From an uncultured Prevotellaceae bacterium (GTDB lineage Bacteria; Bacteroidota; Bacteroidia; Bacteroidales; Bacteroidaceae), in contig CACZZQ010000008.1 of the NCBI GenBank assembly GCA_902785695.1, positions 1-64,000 of the forward strand: a stretch of 64,000 nucleotides of DNA, given 5' to 3'. The position numbers and the translations under genes were made by a program. The notes beneath the pieces are model-generated. The model worked only from the letters and a program-made list of their open reading frames with translations, was not told where the DNA came from and made no database searches. Below are positions 51,502 to 61,546 of the stretch, piece after piece. Position 1 is the stretch's first letter. Every line of letters starts with the position of its first letter.

Positions 51502-52243
51502 CGAGCCTGCTACCTTCTGGCAGCATCTTGACATGCTCCGATGGGTCATTGTGCGCTCACTGGCTGTTTCAACCATATTCGCCGTAGCCGCTTTTTGTAT
51601 GAAGGACTGGCTCTTTGCCGTTGTCCTGGCACCACGTACCAGTGATTTTATCACCTATCAGTGGTTAGGCGTAGAACCTTTCAGCATTCACTTGATGAAC
51701 ACCGGACTCACCGAGCAGTTTATGACCCACATGCGTGTGGCCATCTATGCTGGTTTGCTCTGCGCCGCCCCCTATATCATCTACGAACTCTTCCGTTTCG
51801 TATCACCAGGCCTTTACCAAAACGAACGTCGTGCTGGTTTATGGATCGTCACCTCAGGTTATCTGATGTTCATGTTGGGTACGCTACTCAACTATCTGCT
51901 TATCTTTCCGCTCACCGTCCGATTTCTGGGTACCTACCAAGTAAGTGTTGATGTGGACAATATGCTCACCCTGCAATCCTATACCGACACGCTCATCTCC
52001 ATGAGTCTTGTCATGGGAGTTATCTTTGAGTTGCCCGTCATCTGTGCCATTCTCGGACGCATGGGCATTCTAAGCAGCCATCTTATGAGCCGATATCGCC
52101 GCCATGCCATTGTAGCCATACTCGTCTTAGCTGCCATTATAACCCCTACTACAGATGTATTCACACTCATTATTGTGTCACTCCCCATCTGGCTGCTCTA
52201 CGAGTTCAGCATCCTTTTATTAAGAGTCATAAGGTCTGCATAA
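51491..52243 (+). CDS. tatC: Sec-independent translocase subunit TatC
   Basis: The 250-residue membrane protein has six hydrophobic segments and TatC signatures: [19 protein letters not shown] at the N-terminus (the Glu of the common HLxELR is Met here), YEYL-like [22 protein letters not shown], and [17 protein letters not shown]. TatC binds twin-arginine signal peptides. The ATG is within tatA. Confidence 0.94.
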   Translation: MKNSEPATFWQHLDMLRWVIVRSLAVSTIFAVAAFCMKDWLFAVVLAPRTSDFITYQWLGVEPFSIHLMNTGLTEQFMTHMRVAIYAGLLCAAPYIIYELFRFVSPGLYQNERRAGLWIVTSGYLMFMLGTLLNYLLIFPLTVRFLGTYQVSVDVDNMLTLQSYTDTLISMSLVMGVIFELPVICAILGRMGILSSHLMSRYRRHAIVAILVLAAIITPTTDVFTLIIVSLPIWLLYEFSILLLRVIRSA

Positions 52244-52271
52244 GGTCTTTTTCAAAGAATTGCCTTAAAAA

Positions 52272-52303
52272 TTTGGAATTTCAAAACAATCTTTGTACTT
52301 TTG
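52272..52303 (+). promoter_or_regulatory. Pectinesterase gene promoter
   Basis: TTTG (52272-52275), 20 bp, TACTTTTG (52296-52303), 68 bp before the ATG at 52372. Confidence 0.7.
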
Positions 52304-52371
52304 CACCGAATTATTAACTAAAACAGATAGAACTATCAACTTTATTATAACTAACTAAATAAAAAAACAAC

Positions 52372-55300
52372 ATGGACAAACTATTACGATTCTCTTTTCT
52401 GAGTTTATTCAGCATCCTCTGTGGAGTGGCTCATGCAGACTTACCCCAAACTGCAACTTGGGACTTCACCAATGCAGATGTAGTTACTGCGGCAGTAGCC
52501 TTGTCTGGTTCAACAGAAGCAAGCACCATCGCTGCTGTTGAAAACAACGGATTACTGTTAACCATTGAGGCCAACGGACAGACCATCCGTAACAATGGAA
52601 ACTCCATTCAGACAGGCAATCCAGTTGTATTCAAGGTACCTGTACAAGGAAAGAAAGACGAGGTGACTGTAGTTGGTTATCCTGGTTATTTTGCATATTC
52701 TATTGCTGGCACTGATGCAACGGAAGCCACCACCAGTTATACTGCTACTACAACAGATGTTACACAAGGCTATGTAGAAATTGTCAGCAAAGGACAGTAC
52801 ATCATCTCTATTAGTGTTACACAGAACGAAGACAACGACCCTCAACCTATCGCACAGGACATCACTGGTACATGGAATTATGGTGATACTGATATTATGG
52901 CAGCCACAATGGCCTTTTCGGGAAGCAGTGAAGCTGGAGAGGTGGAGGCCGTAGAGAAGAATGGTTTGAAAATGATTATCGAAGCCAACGGTGCCACATT
53001 CCGTAATAACGGCAACAACATTCAGGTTACTACTGGAGCGGTATTCAAGGTTCCCGTTAAGAATGCTGGCGACCTCGTTACCGTGAAAGGCTATCCAGGC
53101 TACTCAAAATATACGATTGGAAATAATTCAGAGGTGCTAACTGACGAGAACACCTACAAAGCAAAGAACAGTGATGTAGAAGCTGGCTATGTTGCAATCA
53201 CGTCTGCTGATGGCAACAACTATTATTATTCACTATCCGTAACCCAGTATGCGCCAAAGGAAAAAGTGACACTTGATAACGAAGTAGCTACTGCAACCTT
53301 TGCATTCAATGAAGGTACAGAAGGGCAGGTAGCAATATTCTCAAACGCTGACTACTTCCTTAACAGTAAAGTAACTCATGGAAACGGTCTGACACTTGAA
53401 GGCAAAGACAACAAGAGTCTCAATCAAACTTGGTTCAATCCTGCCGCAAAAGACGGTAGTGCCAATGAAGGGAATGCCATCCGATTTATCATTACTCCGA
53501 AACCAGGTTTCACCTTCACCCCTTCTAAAGTTAGTCTAAAGACTACACGCTTCGGTACAAATGGCGGTAAGCTCGACATCGCATGGCAGAATACCGATGG
53601 CTCGACCGTTTCGTTGGCTACTGATGTACAGCCAAATCGTGATAATGGCGACCCGAACATAAGTGACCTTACATATACAGTAGTTAGCACCACCGTTTCT
53701 GAAGGGTCATGCGGCTTAAAGATTAACCTTTACAGCCTTGACAATGGCAAGCGAGTAGGTTTCTCAGATATCGTCATTGAAGGAACACTGAACGGAACGG
53801 AAAAGGATATACCCATCCTTTCCTCTTTCAAGATTAACGGTATAGAGTATGCCATAGAGGATGTGTTCGGTGAGAGCTATGAGGCCACTCTTGAGCTATC
53901 AAAGAAAGAAAACATGGTTAGCAGTGAGAACCCAATGACAGACATTACAGCAACTAATGGCGAGATTGGCAATGTCAATTATGAAAGTACAGAGACCTCA
54001 TGCAAGGTAATCATTCCTGTCACTGCTGGTGAAACAACCATGAACTATGTGCTCAATATTATTCAGAAGCCCGACTATACTCTAAGCTACTTTGATACAG
54101 ACGGATCTACATTAGGCACTCAAATAATTGAGAAAGACAAAAAAATCGGTGCATTTTTATACGACATTGCCAGTGCCAAGTCTTCCGAAGGCAAGAAAGC
54201 ACGTGGCTGGTTCAAGAACCAATATGTAGGTGAGAAATACAGTGTGGAAGACGTTGTAACGGGCAATATCAATCTCTACGCTATAGAAACTGAGATTGAA
54301 GGACCGAGCGACAGCCGCAAGTATGTATTTAACTTGACAGATAAGTTCTTCTATGCCGAAGATCACGAAGCATTCAATCCTGTTGGCAATGGTCACTATC
54401 ACAACAATCACGGTTGGGTATTTGGCAATGGCGACAAGGTGGAGCTTTTGGTCGGCAAAAAAGCATCTGTTACGCTAACGCTCTGTGCTTACTCTGCAGA
54501 CGTAGACATTGAAGCATCCAATGGAACAACGGTTGCCGCAAAAGTTGCTACTGATGGTGGCATGGAGTCTATCAGTTACGAAGGCGAGGAGGGAATCTTA
54601 ACACTGACTTTCAAAGGTACAACCTATGTACATGGTATCACCATTCTGAATACGACAACCACCAATTACCAGCGTAAAGGAAACAAGTTCATGGTGAAAC
54701 AAGGCGATGCCTCAAGTTTCATCGATGCCCTTGATGCTGCAAACGGTGAGAGCGGAAATGAAGCACTTACCATCTACTTACCTAATGGCACCTATGATTT
54801 GGGACAGGCTACACTGACCACCATCGGCCGCAACAACATCTCCATCATAGGAGAGAGCCAGCAAGGTGTTATCATCCAGAATCTGCCTACCACAGAAGGT
54901 ATTGGCGTGACAGCAACATTGCTTAATACCAGTCAGTATCTGACATTGGAAAGCCTGACTCTGAAGAACGCCTTCCCGTATTACGATCCCGCTACAGGCA
55001 AGGCCTCAGCCTTTGCCGGACGTGCTGTATGCCTTCAGGATAAAGGAAACTATACCGTTTGCCGCAATGTTACATTGCTCTCCTATCAAGACACCTATTA
55101 TAGCAACAACAGCAATGGCTACTTCTATTTCAACAACTGTGAGATTCACGGACTCGTAGATTTTGTCTGCGGAGGCGGTGATGTATTCTTCGAAAATACC
55201 TTGTTCTACCTTGAGAGCCGCGAGATGCAAGAGGGTGTCGGTGGTGTCACCATAGCAGCACCTAATGGTGGAAAGAAATATGGTTACGTTATGGATCATT

Positions 55301-55785
55301 GTACAGTAGACTGCCACTCAAAAGACTTCAACTGGGGACGTGCCTGGGGATCATTCTCTGGACTTGTTTGGATGAACACCACACTGAAGCAACCTTCGAA
55401 GATTGTTTCAAGCCGTTTCACCGCAGCAGGAATGAATGCGGCTGCCGATGCATTCTTTGAGTATAACACAATGGATGAAGATGGTAATGCAATTTCTCCC
55501 ACTAGTAATATTATCAACTTCACCCACTCTACGGGCAACAAGTCTTATGAAACCATCCTCAATGCTAACGAGGCTTCCCAATACACAAAGGAGAAGGTCT
55601 TTGCCGACACGCCGAAGGAATTCCAGGATCGCACAGGAGTTTCTGACACACCAACTGCCATTTGTCTACCCATCTTAAGCATAGATACTGTGCAGAACAC
55701 CATTTACAACCTACAGGGTATCCGTGTGAATAAGACTCAAAAAGGGCTCTATTTTATCAAAGGCAAAAAAGTAATGGTAAAATAA
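52372..55785 (+). CDS. Large secreted pectinesterase (CE8) with N-terminal repeat modules
   Basis: The 1137-residue protein has a signal peptide ending near AHA-DLP. Two homologous modules follow (about 24-150 and 160-292): each has a TWxx start, a block of the form GLxxxIEANGxTxRNNGNxIQ, a KVPV strand, GYPGY, and an SVTQ end. A third beta domain (about 300-465) and beta-rich linkers lead to the catalytic beta-helix (about 785-1085), with pectinesterase motifs SYQDTYYS (905; QDT), HGLVDFVCGGGDVFFEN (929; G-x-V-D-F) and WGRAW (987; Arg). It removes methyl groups from homogalacturonan. The C-terminus, IYNLQGIRVNKTQKGLYFIK then GKKVMVK, resembles a Por-type sorting tail. Strong candidate for a surface enzyme of this pectin locus. 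Confidence 0.88.
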   Translation: MDKLLRFSFLSLFSILCGVAHADLPQTATWDFTNADVVTAAVALSGSTEASTIAAVENNGLLLTIEANGQTIRNNGNSIQTGNPVVFKVPVQGKKDEVTVVGYPGYFAYSIAGTDATEATTSYTATTTDVTQGYVEIVSKGQYIISISVTQNEDNDPQPIAQDITGTWNYGDTDIMAATMAFSGSSEAGEVEAVEKNGLKMIIEANGATFRNNGNNIQVTTGAVFKVPVKNAGDLVTVKGYPGYSKYTIGNNSEVLTDENTYKAKNSDVEAGYVAITSADGNNYYYSLSVTQYAPKEKVTLDNEVATATFAFNEGTEGQVAIFSNADYFLNSKVTHGNGLTLEGKDNKSLNQTWFNPAAKDGSANEGNAIRFIITPKPGFTFTPSKVSLKTTRFGTNGGKLDIAWQNTDGSTVSLATDVQPNRDNGDPNISDLTYTVVSTTVSEGSCGLKINLYSLDNGKRVGFSDIVIEGTLNGTEKDIPILSSFKINGIEYAIEDVFGESYEATLELSKKENMVSSENPMTDITATNGEIGNVNYESTETSCKVIIPVTAGETTMNYVLNIIQKPDYTLSYFDTDGSTLGTQIIEKDKKIGAFLYDIASAKSSEGKKARGWFKNQYVGEKYSVEDVVTGNINLYAIETEIEGPSDSRKYVFNLTDKFFYAEDHEAFNPVGNGHYHNNHGWVFGNGDKVELLVGKKASVTLTLCAYSADVDIEASNGTTVAAKVATDGGMESISYEGEEGILTLTFKGTTYVHGITILNTTTTNYQRKGNKFMVKQGDASSFIDALDAANGESGNEALTIYLPNGTYDLGQATLTTIGRNNISIIGESQQGVIIQNLPTTEGIGVTATLLNTSQYLTLESLTLKNAFPYYDPATGKASAFAGRAVCLQDKGNYTVCRNVTLLSYQDTYYSNNSNGYFYFNNCEIHGLVDFVCGGGDVFFENTLFYLESREMQEGVGGVTIAAPNGGKKYGYVMDHCTVDCHSKDFNWGRAWGSFSGLVWMNTTLKQPSKIVSSRFTAAGMNAAADAFFEYNTMDEDGNAISPTSNIINFTHSTGNKSYETILNANEASQYTKEKVFADTPKEFQDRTGVSDTPTAICLPILSIDTVQNTIYNLQGIRVNKTQKGLYFIKGKKVMVK

Positions 55786-55810
55786 GGTCTTTCACAATAC
55801 TCAAGATTAT

Positions 55811-55847
55811 ATAGGAGGCATTTTTCAGAATGTCTCCTATTTTTTTA
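55811..55847 (+). terminator. Terminator after the pectinesterase gene
   Basis: ATAGGAG and CTCCTAT pair, with an inner CATT/AATG helix, followed by a T7 run. It separates the esterase from the susCD transcript. Confidence 0.88.
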
Positions 55848-55855
55848 AACAAAAT

Positions 55856-55886
55856 TTTGTCAGTTCACAAATTTTACTTAACTTTG
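55856..55886 (+). promoter_or_regulatory. susC promoter
   Basis: TTTG (55856-55859), 19 bp, TAACTTTG (55879-55886), 92 bp before the susC ATG. The long A-rich leader is typical of PUL transcripts. Confidence 0.75.
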
Positions 55887-55978
55887 CACCGATTTGGACA
55901 TTCTGATCCATATCAAAAACTAAAACAAACAAAAATACTATTAACATTAACAAACTTAACAACAAACAAAAGCAAAGT

Positions 55979-58900
55979 ATGAAGGACGCAATGAAACTAT
56001 TGTGCAAACTATGTCTTTTGGCAGCTTTTTTTGTGCTCGCTCCCCCTGAGCTGATGGCACAGACAACTGCAAAAGGACAAGTCTTCGATCAAACTGGCGA
56101 AACTGTCATTGGTGCTACTGTAGTAGAGAAAGGCAATCCCCAAAATGCCGTAGTGACTGATTTCGACGGAAACTTCACACTTACCTTGAAAAAAGGTAAG
56201 ACTGTCATTATTTCATACATCGGCATGAAGCCAGCAGAAGTAACTGCGAGTCCTAGCATGAAAGTGGTGCTGGAAGATGACAGTAACCTGATGGACGAAG
56301 TGGTTGTTGTGGGTTATACCAGCAAAGCCCGCAAAGACCTAACAGGTTCAGTAGGTTCTATCCAAGGAAAAAAACTTGAAGCAGTTCCTGTATCTTCAGC
56401 AGCTGAAGCACTACAAGGTAAGATTGCAGGTGTGCAGGTAACAACGGTTGACGGCCAGCCAGGTGCAGACATTAATATTCGCGTACGCGGTGCTACCTCT
56501 GTTACCCAGTCAAATGAACCCCTTTATATCGTTGATGGATTCCAAGTACCTAATATCAACGACATTCCACCTTCAGACATTGCATCTATCGATGTTTTAA
56601 AAGATGCCTCCCTGACAGCCATCTATGGTGCCAAGGGTGGTAACGGTGTCATTATTGTCACCACAAAGAGTGCAAAAGAAGGAAAGATACAAGTATCGTT
56701 CAATGGCCGTCTAACTGTAGCCCACATCTCAAAAAAACTTGACCTGATGAGTATTCCTTCTTTTGTTGAGTATTCATGGGATCGAGCCCAAGGAGGTGTG
56801 TCATATTCAGCAGCTTCTGTTCGTTACTATCGTGACAATTTCGGAAACCCAGCAGATATGGACATCTACCGTACCCTTTCATCTGTTGATTGGCAAGATG
56901 AGGTTATGAGTGAGACACCCATTAATTATTCAGCCAACGTAACCATCGGTGGCGGTAGTGCTGACACTAAGTTCAACCTCTCTCTCACCCAGACTGAGGA
57001 TAAAGGTATAATTATGGGTTCCGGTGTTCGCCGTACAAATGTAAACCTCAAGCTCAACACAAATATCACAAAGCGTCTGAAACTGACTTACAATCCAACT
57101 ATCACTTATCGTCGCGACGAGGGTGCTGGTGGTGAGTACGTAGGAACCGGTGGTATTATTGATGTCCTTAAGTACATGCCCACTAAGGGCTATCGTCAAT
57201 TTGCCAAGTGGAATACCTCATGGGTTGACGAAGACGTTGAAAAAGCTTTTGACTTTACTAATCCTGTAGAAGATATTAGCACAAACGTACAAAAGCGCCA
57301 CTCTTACAATCTGAATAATCGCATTGCATTGAGCTGGAATCCTATCGATCACCTTACCTTGCGTTCAGAAGGAAACTATTCGATTACCTTCAGAGACACA
57401 AACAGATTCTGGGGAGCTTTAACTGACGAAGGAAAAAAATATAATTCGTTACCTGTAGCTCAGATAACTAACCGTACTACGGAGTCATATACATGGACTA
57501 ATACAGCTAGTTACGATATGACCATTAAGGATGACCACAATTTTTCATTCCTTTTAGGTCAGGAAATCTATAATACACAATACAAGGAAAGTGTACAGAA
57601 AAACCGCTATTTCGACCGTTCTGTAAATGCAGAGACAGCATTCAACAACATGGGTCTTGGTACTCCATACCTATCAACAACAGAATTGTCTACAGCCAAT
57701 CGCACCGCATCTTTCTTCGGTCAGATTTCATACAACTACGATCACAAATATTTGCTCTCAGGAACATTCCGTGCAGACGGTAGTTCTAAATTCTCACAGG
57801 GAAACCAGTGGGGCTATTTCCCCTCAATCTCTGGTGCATGGGACCTGAAACGTGAGGCATTCCTTAAAAACATCAAATGGATTGACCAGATGAAACTCCG
57901 TGTTGCGTTCGGTCTTGCTGGTAATAATAACATCAACTCAGACCTCTGGCGCTACCTCTACTCTATGGAAATAGAAGGTGGACCTGGTTTCGGTGAAGCC
58001 ACACAGTATGGTGAGATGTACTATTCTAAACCTGGCGAGTATCCTAATACGAAGTTGAAGTGGGAGACTACTATTACTCGAAACATTGCACTTGATATGC
58101 AGTTCTTCGGTGGTCGTCTGACAGTTACACCGGAATTATATTTCAATACAACACGTGATTTGCTCTATCGGTCTACCATTCCTGCTGCTACTGGTTACAC
58201 AAAACAGTACCAGAACATCGGAAAGGTACAGAATAATGGTTTTGAGTTAACGATCAATGGAGACATTCTCAGAGGCAAGGATTATGTATTAAGTGGAAAC
58301 CTTACCTTAGGACATAACAAGATGACTGTGAAAGAATTAAACGCTACTGACAAGAATGTTCCTCTATATAACAATAGCAGCCGTTTCTACTCTTCTGGTA
58401 AAGACGACTACCTGCTTGAGGTTGGAGGCGAAGTAGGTCTGTTCTATGGTTATGTCTACGACGGTCTCTACCAATTCTCTGATTTTGACGAGTCCCAATA
58501 TAACACGAAGAAGAAGTGGGAGCTGAAGGACGGAGTTCCTGAAATGACTACCGATGTTCTTGCTGCATCCACCTCTGGTGATCCCTCTATGCCAGGTAAG
58601 ATTAAATTCAAGGATTTGGACGGCGATGGCAAGATTACCACAAAAGACCGTGCTGTGATTGGTAATACTAACCCCACCCTACAAGGTGGATTCGGTTTAA
58701 GCGGACAGTACAAAGACTTTGACTTCACAGCCAACTTCACCTATATGCTCAACTTCGATATCTACAACGCTACAGCATACGCACTTTCATCTAGTTCAAG
58801 CAACAGTCAAGAGTACACAAACGTACTGGCTAAGTTCGGTCGCGGAGATCGTTGGAACTACACCCAAAATTCTGGAAGTCATGATGATTACTGGACAGGT

Positions 58901-59245
58901 TCAAACTTAACCATTACTGACTACATGAATGAGAACCAAGGTAAGTCTCTGTGGAATCCTGCTGACGTTGTTAGCAATACTATCAACTCTTATTTTATTG
59001 AAGATGGTTCATTCTTGCGTTGTTCAGACGTTACTATTGGCTATACCCTACCAAAGAAAGTCAGTCAGAAGTGGGCCATGTCAAAGTTGCGTGTCTATGC
59101 TTCAGCATCAAATCTCTTCATCCTTACGAGCTATTCAGGCTATGATCCAGAAGTTGATGTACAGTCAGGTTTGACACCTTCTATGGACTACAACCGTTAC
59201 CCACGTAACCGAGCTTTTTCTCTTGGCGTTAACGTGACATTCTAA
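55979..59245 (+). CDS. SusC/RagA-family TonB-dependent outer membrane transporter
   Basis: The 1088-residue protein has a signal peptide (cleavage near LMAQTT), a carboxypeptidase-regulatory-like domain (AKGQVFDQTGETVIGATVVE, about residues 31-115), the VVVVGYTSKARKDLTGSVGS segment before the plug, a plug domain (GATSVTQSNEPLYIVDGF; IDVLKDASLTAIYGAKGGNG) and a 22-strand barrel ending FSLGVNVTF. Together with SusD it forms the lidded importer for oligosaccharides. There is no N-terminal anti-sigma-binding extension, so direct control by an anti-sigma factor is unlikely. The pectinesterase next door suggests pectic oligosaccharides. Confidence 0.96.
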   Translation: MKDAMKLLCKLCLLAAFFVLAPPELMAQTTAKGQVFDQTGETVIGATVVEKGNPQNAVVTDFDGNFTLTLKKGKTVIISYIGMKPAEVTASPSMKVVLEDDSNLMDEVVVVGYTSKARKDLTGSVGSIQGKKLEAVPVSSAAEALQGKIAGVQVTTVDGQPGADINIRVRGATSVTQSNEPLYIVDGFQVPNINDIPPSDIASIDVLKDASLTAIYGAKGGNGVIIVTTKSAKEGKIQVSFNGRLTVAHISKKLDLMSIPSFVEYSWDRAQGGVSYSAASVRYYRDNFGNPADMDIYRTLSSVDWQDEVMSETPINYSANVTIGGGSADTKFNLSLTQTEDKGIIMGSGVRRTNVNLKLNTNITKRLKLTYNPTITYRRDEGAGGEYVGTGGIIDVLKYMPTKGYRQFAKWNTSWVDEDVEKAFDFTNPVEDISTNVQKRHSYNLNNRIALSWNPIDHLTLRSEGNYSITFRDTNRFWGALTDEGKKYNSLPVAQITNRTTESYTWTNTASYDMTIKDDHNFSFLLGQEIYNTQYKESVQKNRYFDRSVNAETAFNNMGLGTPYLSTTELSTANRTASFFGQISYNYDHKYLLSGTFRADGSSKFSQGNQWGYFPSISGAWDLKREAFLKNIKWIDQMKLRVAFGLAGNNNINSDLWRYLYSMEIEGGPGFGEATQYGEMYYSKPGEYPNTKLKWETTITRNIALDMQFFGGRLTVTPELYFNTTRDLLYRSTIPAATGYTKQYQNIGKVQNNGFELTINGDILRGKDYVLSGNLTLGHNKMTVKELNATDKNVPLYNNSSRFYSSGKDDYLLEVGGEVGLFYGYVYDGLYQFSDFDESQYNTKKKWELKDGVPEMTTDVLAASTSGDPSMPGKIKFKDLDGDGKITTKDRAVIGNTNPTLQGGFGLSGQYKDFDFTANFTYMLNFDIYNATAYALSSSSSNSQEYTNVLAKFGRGDRWNYTQNSGSHDDYWTGSNLTITDYMNENQGKSLWNPADVVSNTINSYFIEDGSFLRCSDVTIGYTLPKKVSQKWAMSKLRVYASASNLFILTSYSGYDPEVDVQSGLTPSMDYNRYPRNRAFSLGVNVTF

Positions 59246-59254
59246 TTCAACTTT

Positions 59255-61531
59255 ATGAAAAAAGAAAACAATATGAAATTCAAAAATATAATCATCTGCG
59301 GAATGGGTCTTTGGGCGCTGACGGCTTGTAATGACTATCTTGATGTCGATGCACCATCCAAGTTCTCTCCAGAATCCATTTACAAGTCTGCAAAAGATGT
59401 CAATACAGCTCTTAATGGTGTCTATGCAGAACTTCTTCAGAGTAATACATTTGGCCAAGCATATACATACAACTTGGTGCTAAATAGTGATGTTGATTTC
59501 GTTGCCAATTCAAATGAAAATGCGCAGACCAATACCCCCAAGCGCTACGATATGACAGCTGCCAGTTCGACTGCCAACAGCGTATGGAATGCTACCTATT
59601 CAGGAATTGAAACTGCCAATAATTTCATTTACTATTTGGAAAACAGTAGCATCTATAATAAGGATAACGAGAATTTCAATGACTTAACCCAGTACATGGG
59701 TGAAGCAAAAGTGATTCGTTCCATATTGTATTATGAGCTATTATGCTATTGGGGTGATGTACCTTTCACATTAAAACCGACTAATGCCACCGAGGATTTC
59801 ACTCCAGCCATCACTTCTCGTGATGTCATTGCCAAGGCTCTGATGGAAGACCTTATGCTCATTGCCCCTTCTATGCGTCCAGCCTCAGAACTATCAGAAG
59901 GTATTGAGCGTATCTCTAAGGAAGCTTGTTGGGCTATGATTTCTCGCATTGGTCTTCAAGCATCAGGCTATTCACTGCGCCACACTGATGATGAAAATTC
60001 ATACGGATATATGGGAAAACCTACTCCTGCGGAAGAGACATGGTTCCTTACACAGGCACGAAACTATGCTGACTCTGTCATCAACTTCAGTAACCACAGT
60101 TTGAATCTTTCTTATCAGGACGTATTCCTTAATGAATGCAACTTTAAAGTTATCAACGATGATGATCCCCTCTTCGAGATTCCGTTTGCTAAGGAGACAT
60201 CTGGTTGCATTGGTTATCGTCATGGTCCTCAGTTCCGTTCTAATGGTGGTTCAACCAACTATGAGTGGGGTGAGACCAACGGCGGTCAGCAAGTAGAAGC
60301 TTTCTACCGTTTCAGTTTTAAGCCTGGCGATATGCGTAAGAATGCAACCATTGGTTGGTGGTACTACACCTACGATGGTATCCCCAAGTTTAACAGCGGC
60401 TATACGATGTATAACAACAAGTGGTCAAAACTATATAATGAAACAGGTGAATTCAGTAAGACCACTTCGGGTAATACAGGTATTAACTATCCCTATCTAC
60501 GTCTGGCTGATGTGCTGTTGATGTATGCTGAGGCCGACGTGAAACTGACTAAGACCGTCAGCACTACTGCAGCAGGATACGTACAAGCAGTTCGTAACCG
60601 TGCCTATATGGGTTCAAATGTAACAGCACCTACCATAGCAGCTACAGACTCAGCCTCGTTTATGGATGAAATCCTTCAAGAGCGCAAATGGGAATTTGCT
60701 GGTGAGAATATGCGCTGGAAAGACTTGGTGCGCAACAACAAGCTATCCGAGGTGCTCTATCACACCTTTATGCGCTACAATGCAGTGGCATCAGAAGTTG
60801 GCGGTGTTTCAGAAAGTACAATCAACAGCTACGTAGTCGATTATGACGGCATAGATTACTTCAACGAGAATGGTGACGTATTCACTCAAGCTGAAATCGA
60901 TGCAGCCCTGCCAGGCGACATGGCATACGGTCAAGAAGCAGGTAAGGCAAAAGGTTCTATTCTTGCCAGCAAGATTTACTATTGCTGGATAGAGAATCCC
61001 AACGATAATTCATATTTTGCCAATAAGAAACTGAGAACACTCTACATTTTCAATCCAGCTACTGCAGACCTCAAGAACTGGAACAATGTGAAGACCCCAC
61101 AAAAGTTCAAGGAGTATATTCAGAAAGAATTAGACAAACTGAACGACCCGAGTGTTGTGGTAGCGCCTAATCCTGAAAAGGTCAGCCGCATCAAGAAATT
61201 GGCTTCCTATACCTGGATTCCCGATCCAGAGACGCCATCAGCTACTCTAAACACGGCTATACCCTATATTGATTTCTTCAACTGGTACTATCCAGAGAAC
61301 GGTTATGCACGCAACCAAGTGCTTTACTCTTTGTATGGATTTATCCACGGAGGTGCATCCGACAAGTCGAACTACTACTTTGTTCGTGACGGACGTGAAG
61401 AACTCATTGGTTCTCTTGGACAGTTCCAGGCCAATCCCACGAATCTTCCTGTAGTGCGCTATCTGCTTCCTATTCCCCGTGAAGCTATTACCCGCTCTGA
61501 GGGAGCATACAAGAATTATTATGGATATTAA
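59255..61531 (+). CDS. SusD/RagB-family surface glycan-binding lipoprotein
   Basis: The 758-residue protein has a lipobox (WALTAC) followed by NDYLDVDAPSKFSPESIYKS, a SusD N-terminus; an alternative start lies at 59273. TPR-like helices and RYYYELLCYWGDVPF-like SILYYELLCYWGDVPFTLKP follow, and the C-terminal RWxDLxR block is ERKWEFAGENMRWKDLVRNN. It is longer than the usual 500-650 residues, because of an extended C-terminal third. It pairs with SusC and starts 9 bp after it. Confidence 0.94.
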   Translation: MKKENNMKFKNIIICGMGLWALTACNDYLDVDAPSKFSPESIYKSAKDVNTALNGVYAELLQSNTFGQAYTYNLVLNSDVDFVANSNENAQTNTPKRYDMTAASSTANSVWNATYSGIETANNFIYYLENSSIYNKDNENFNDLTQYMGEAKVIRSILYYELLCYWGDVPFTLKPTNATEDFTPAITSRDVIAKALMEDLMLIAPSMRPASELSEGIERISKEACWAMISRIGLQASGYSLRHTDDENSYGYMGKPTPAEETWFLTQARNYADSVINFSNHSLNLSYQDVFLNECNFKVINDDDPLFEIPFAKETSGCIGYRHGPQFRSNGGSTNYEWGETNGGQQVEAFYRFSFKPGDMRKNATIGWWYYTYDGIPKFNSGYTMYNNKWSKLYNETGEFSKTTSGNTGINYPYLRLADVLLMYAEADVKLTKTVSTTAAGYVQAVRNRAYMGSNVTAPTIAATDSASFMDEILQERKWEFAGENMRWKDLVRNNKLSEVLYHTFMRYNAVASEVGGVSESTINSYVVDYDGIDYFNENGDVFTQAEIDAALPGDMAYGQEAGKAKGSILASKIYYCWIENPNDNSYFANKKLRTLYIFNPATADLKNWNNVKTPQKFKEYIQKELDKLNDPSVVVAPNPEKVSRIKKLASYTWIPDPETPSATLNTAIPYIDFFNWYYPENGYARNQVLYSLYGFIHGGASDKSNYYFVRDGREELIGSLGQFQANPTNLPVVRYLLPIPREAITRSEGAYKNYYGY

Positions 61532-61546
61532 AGCTTCAAAGAATTT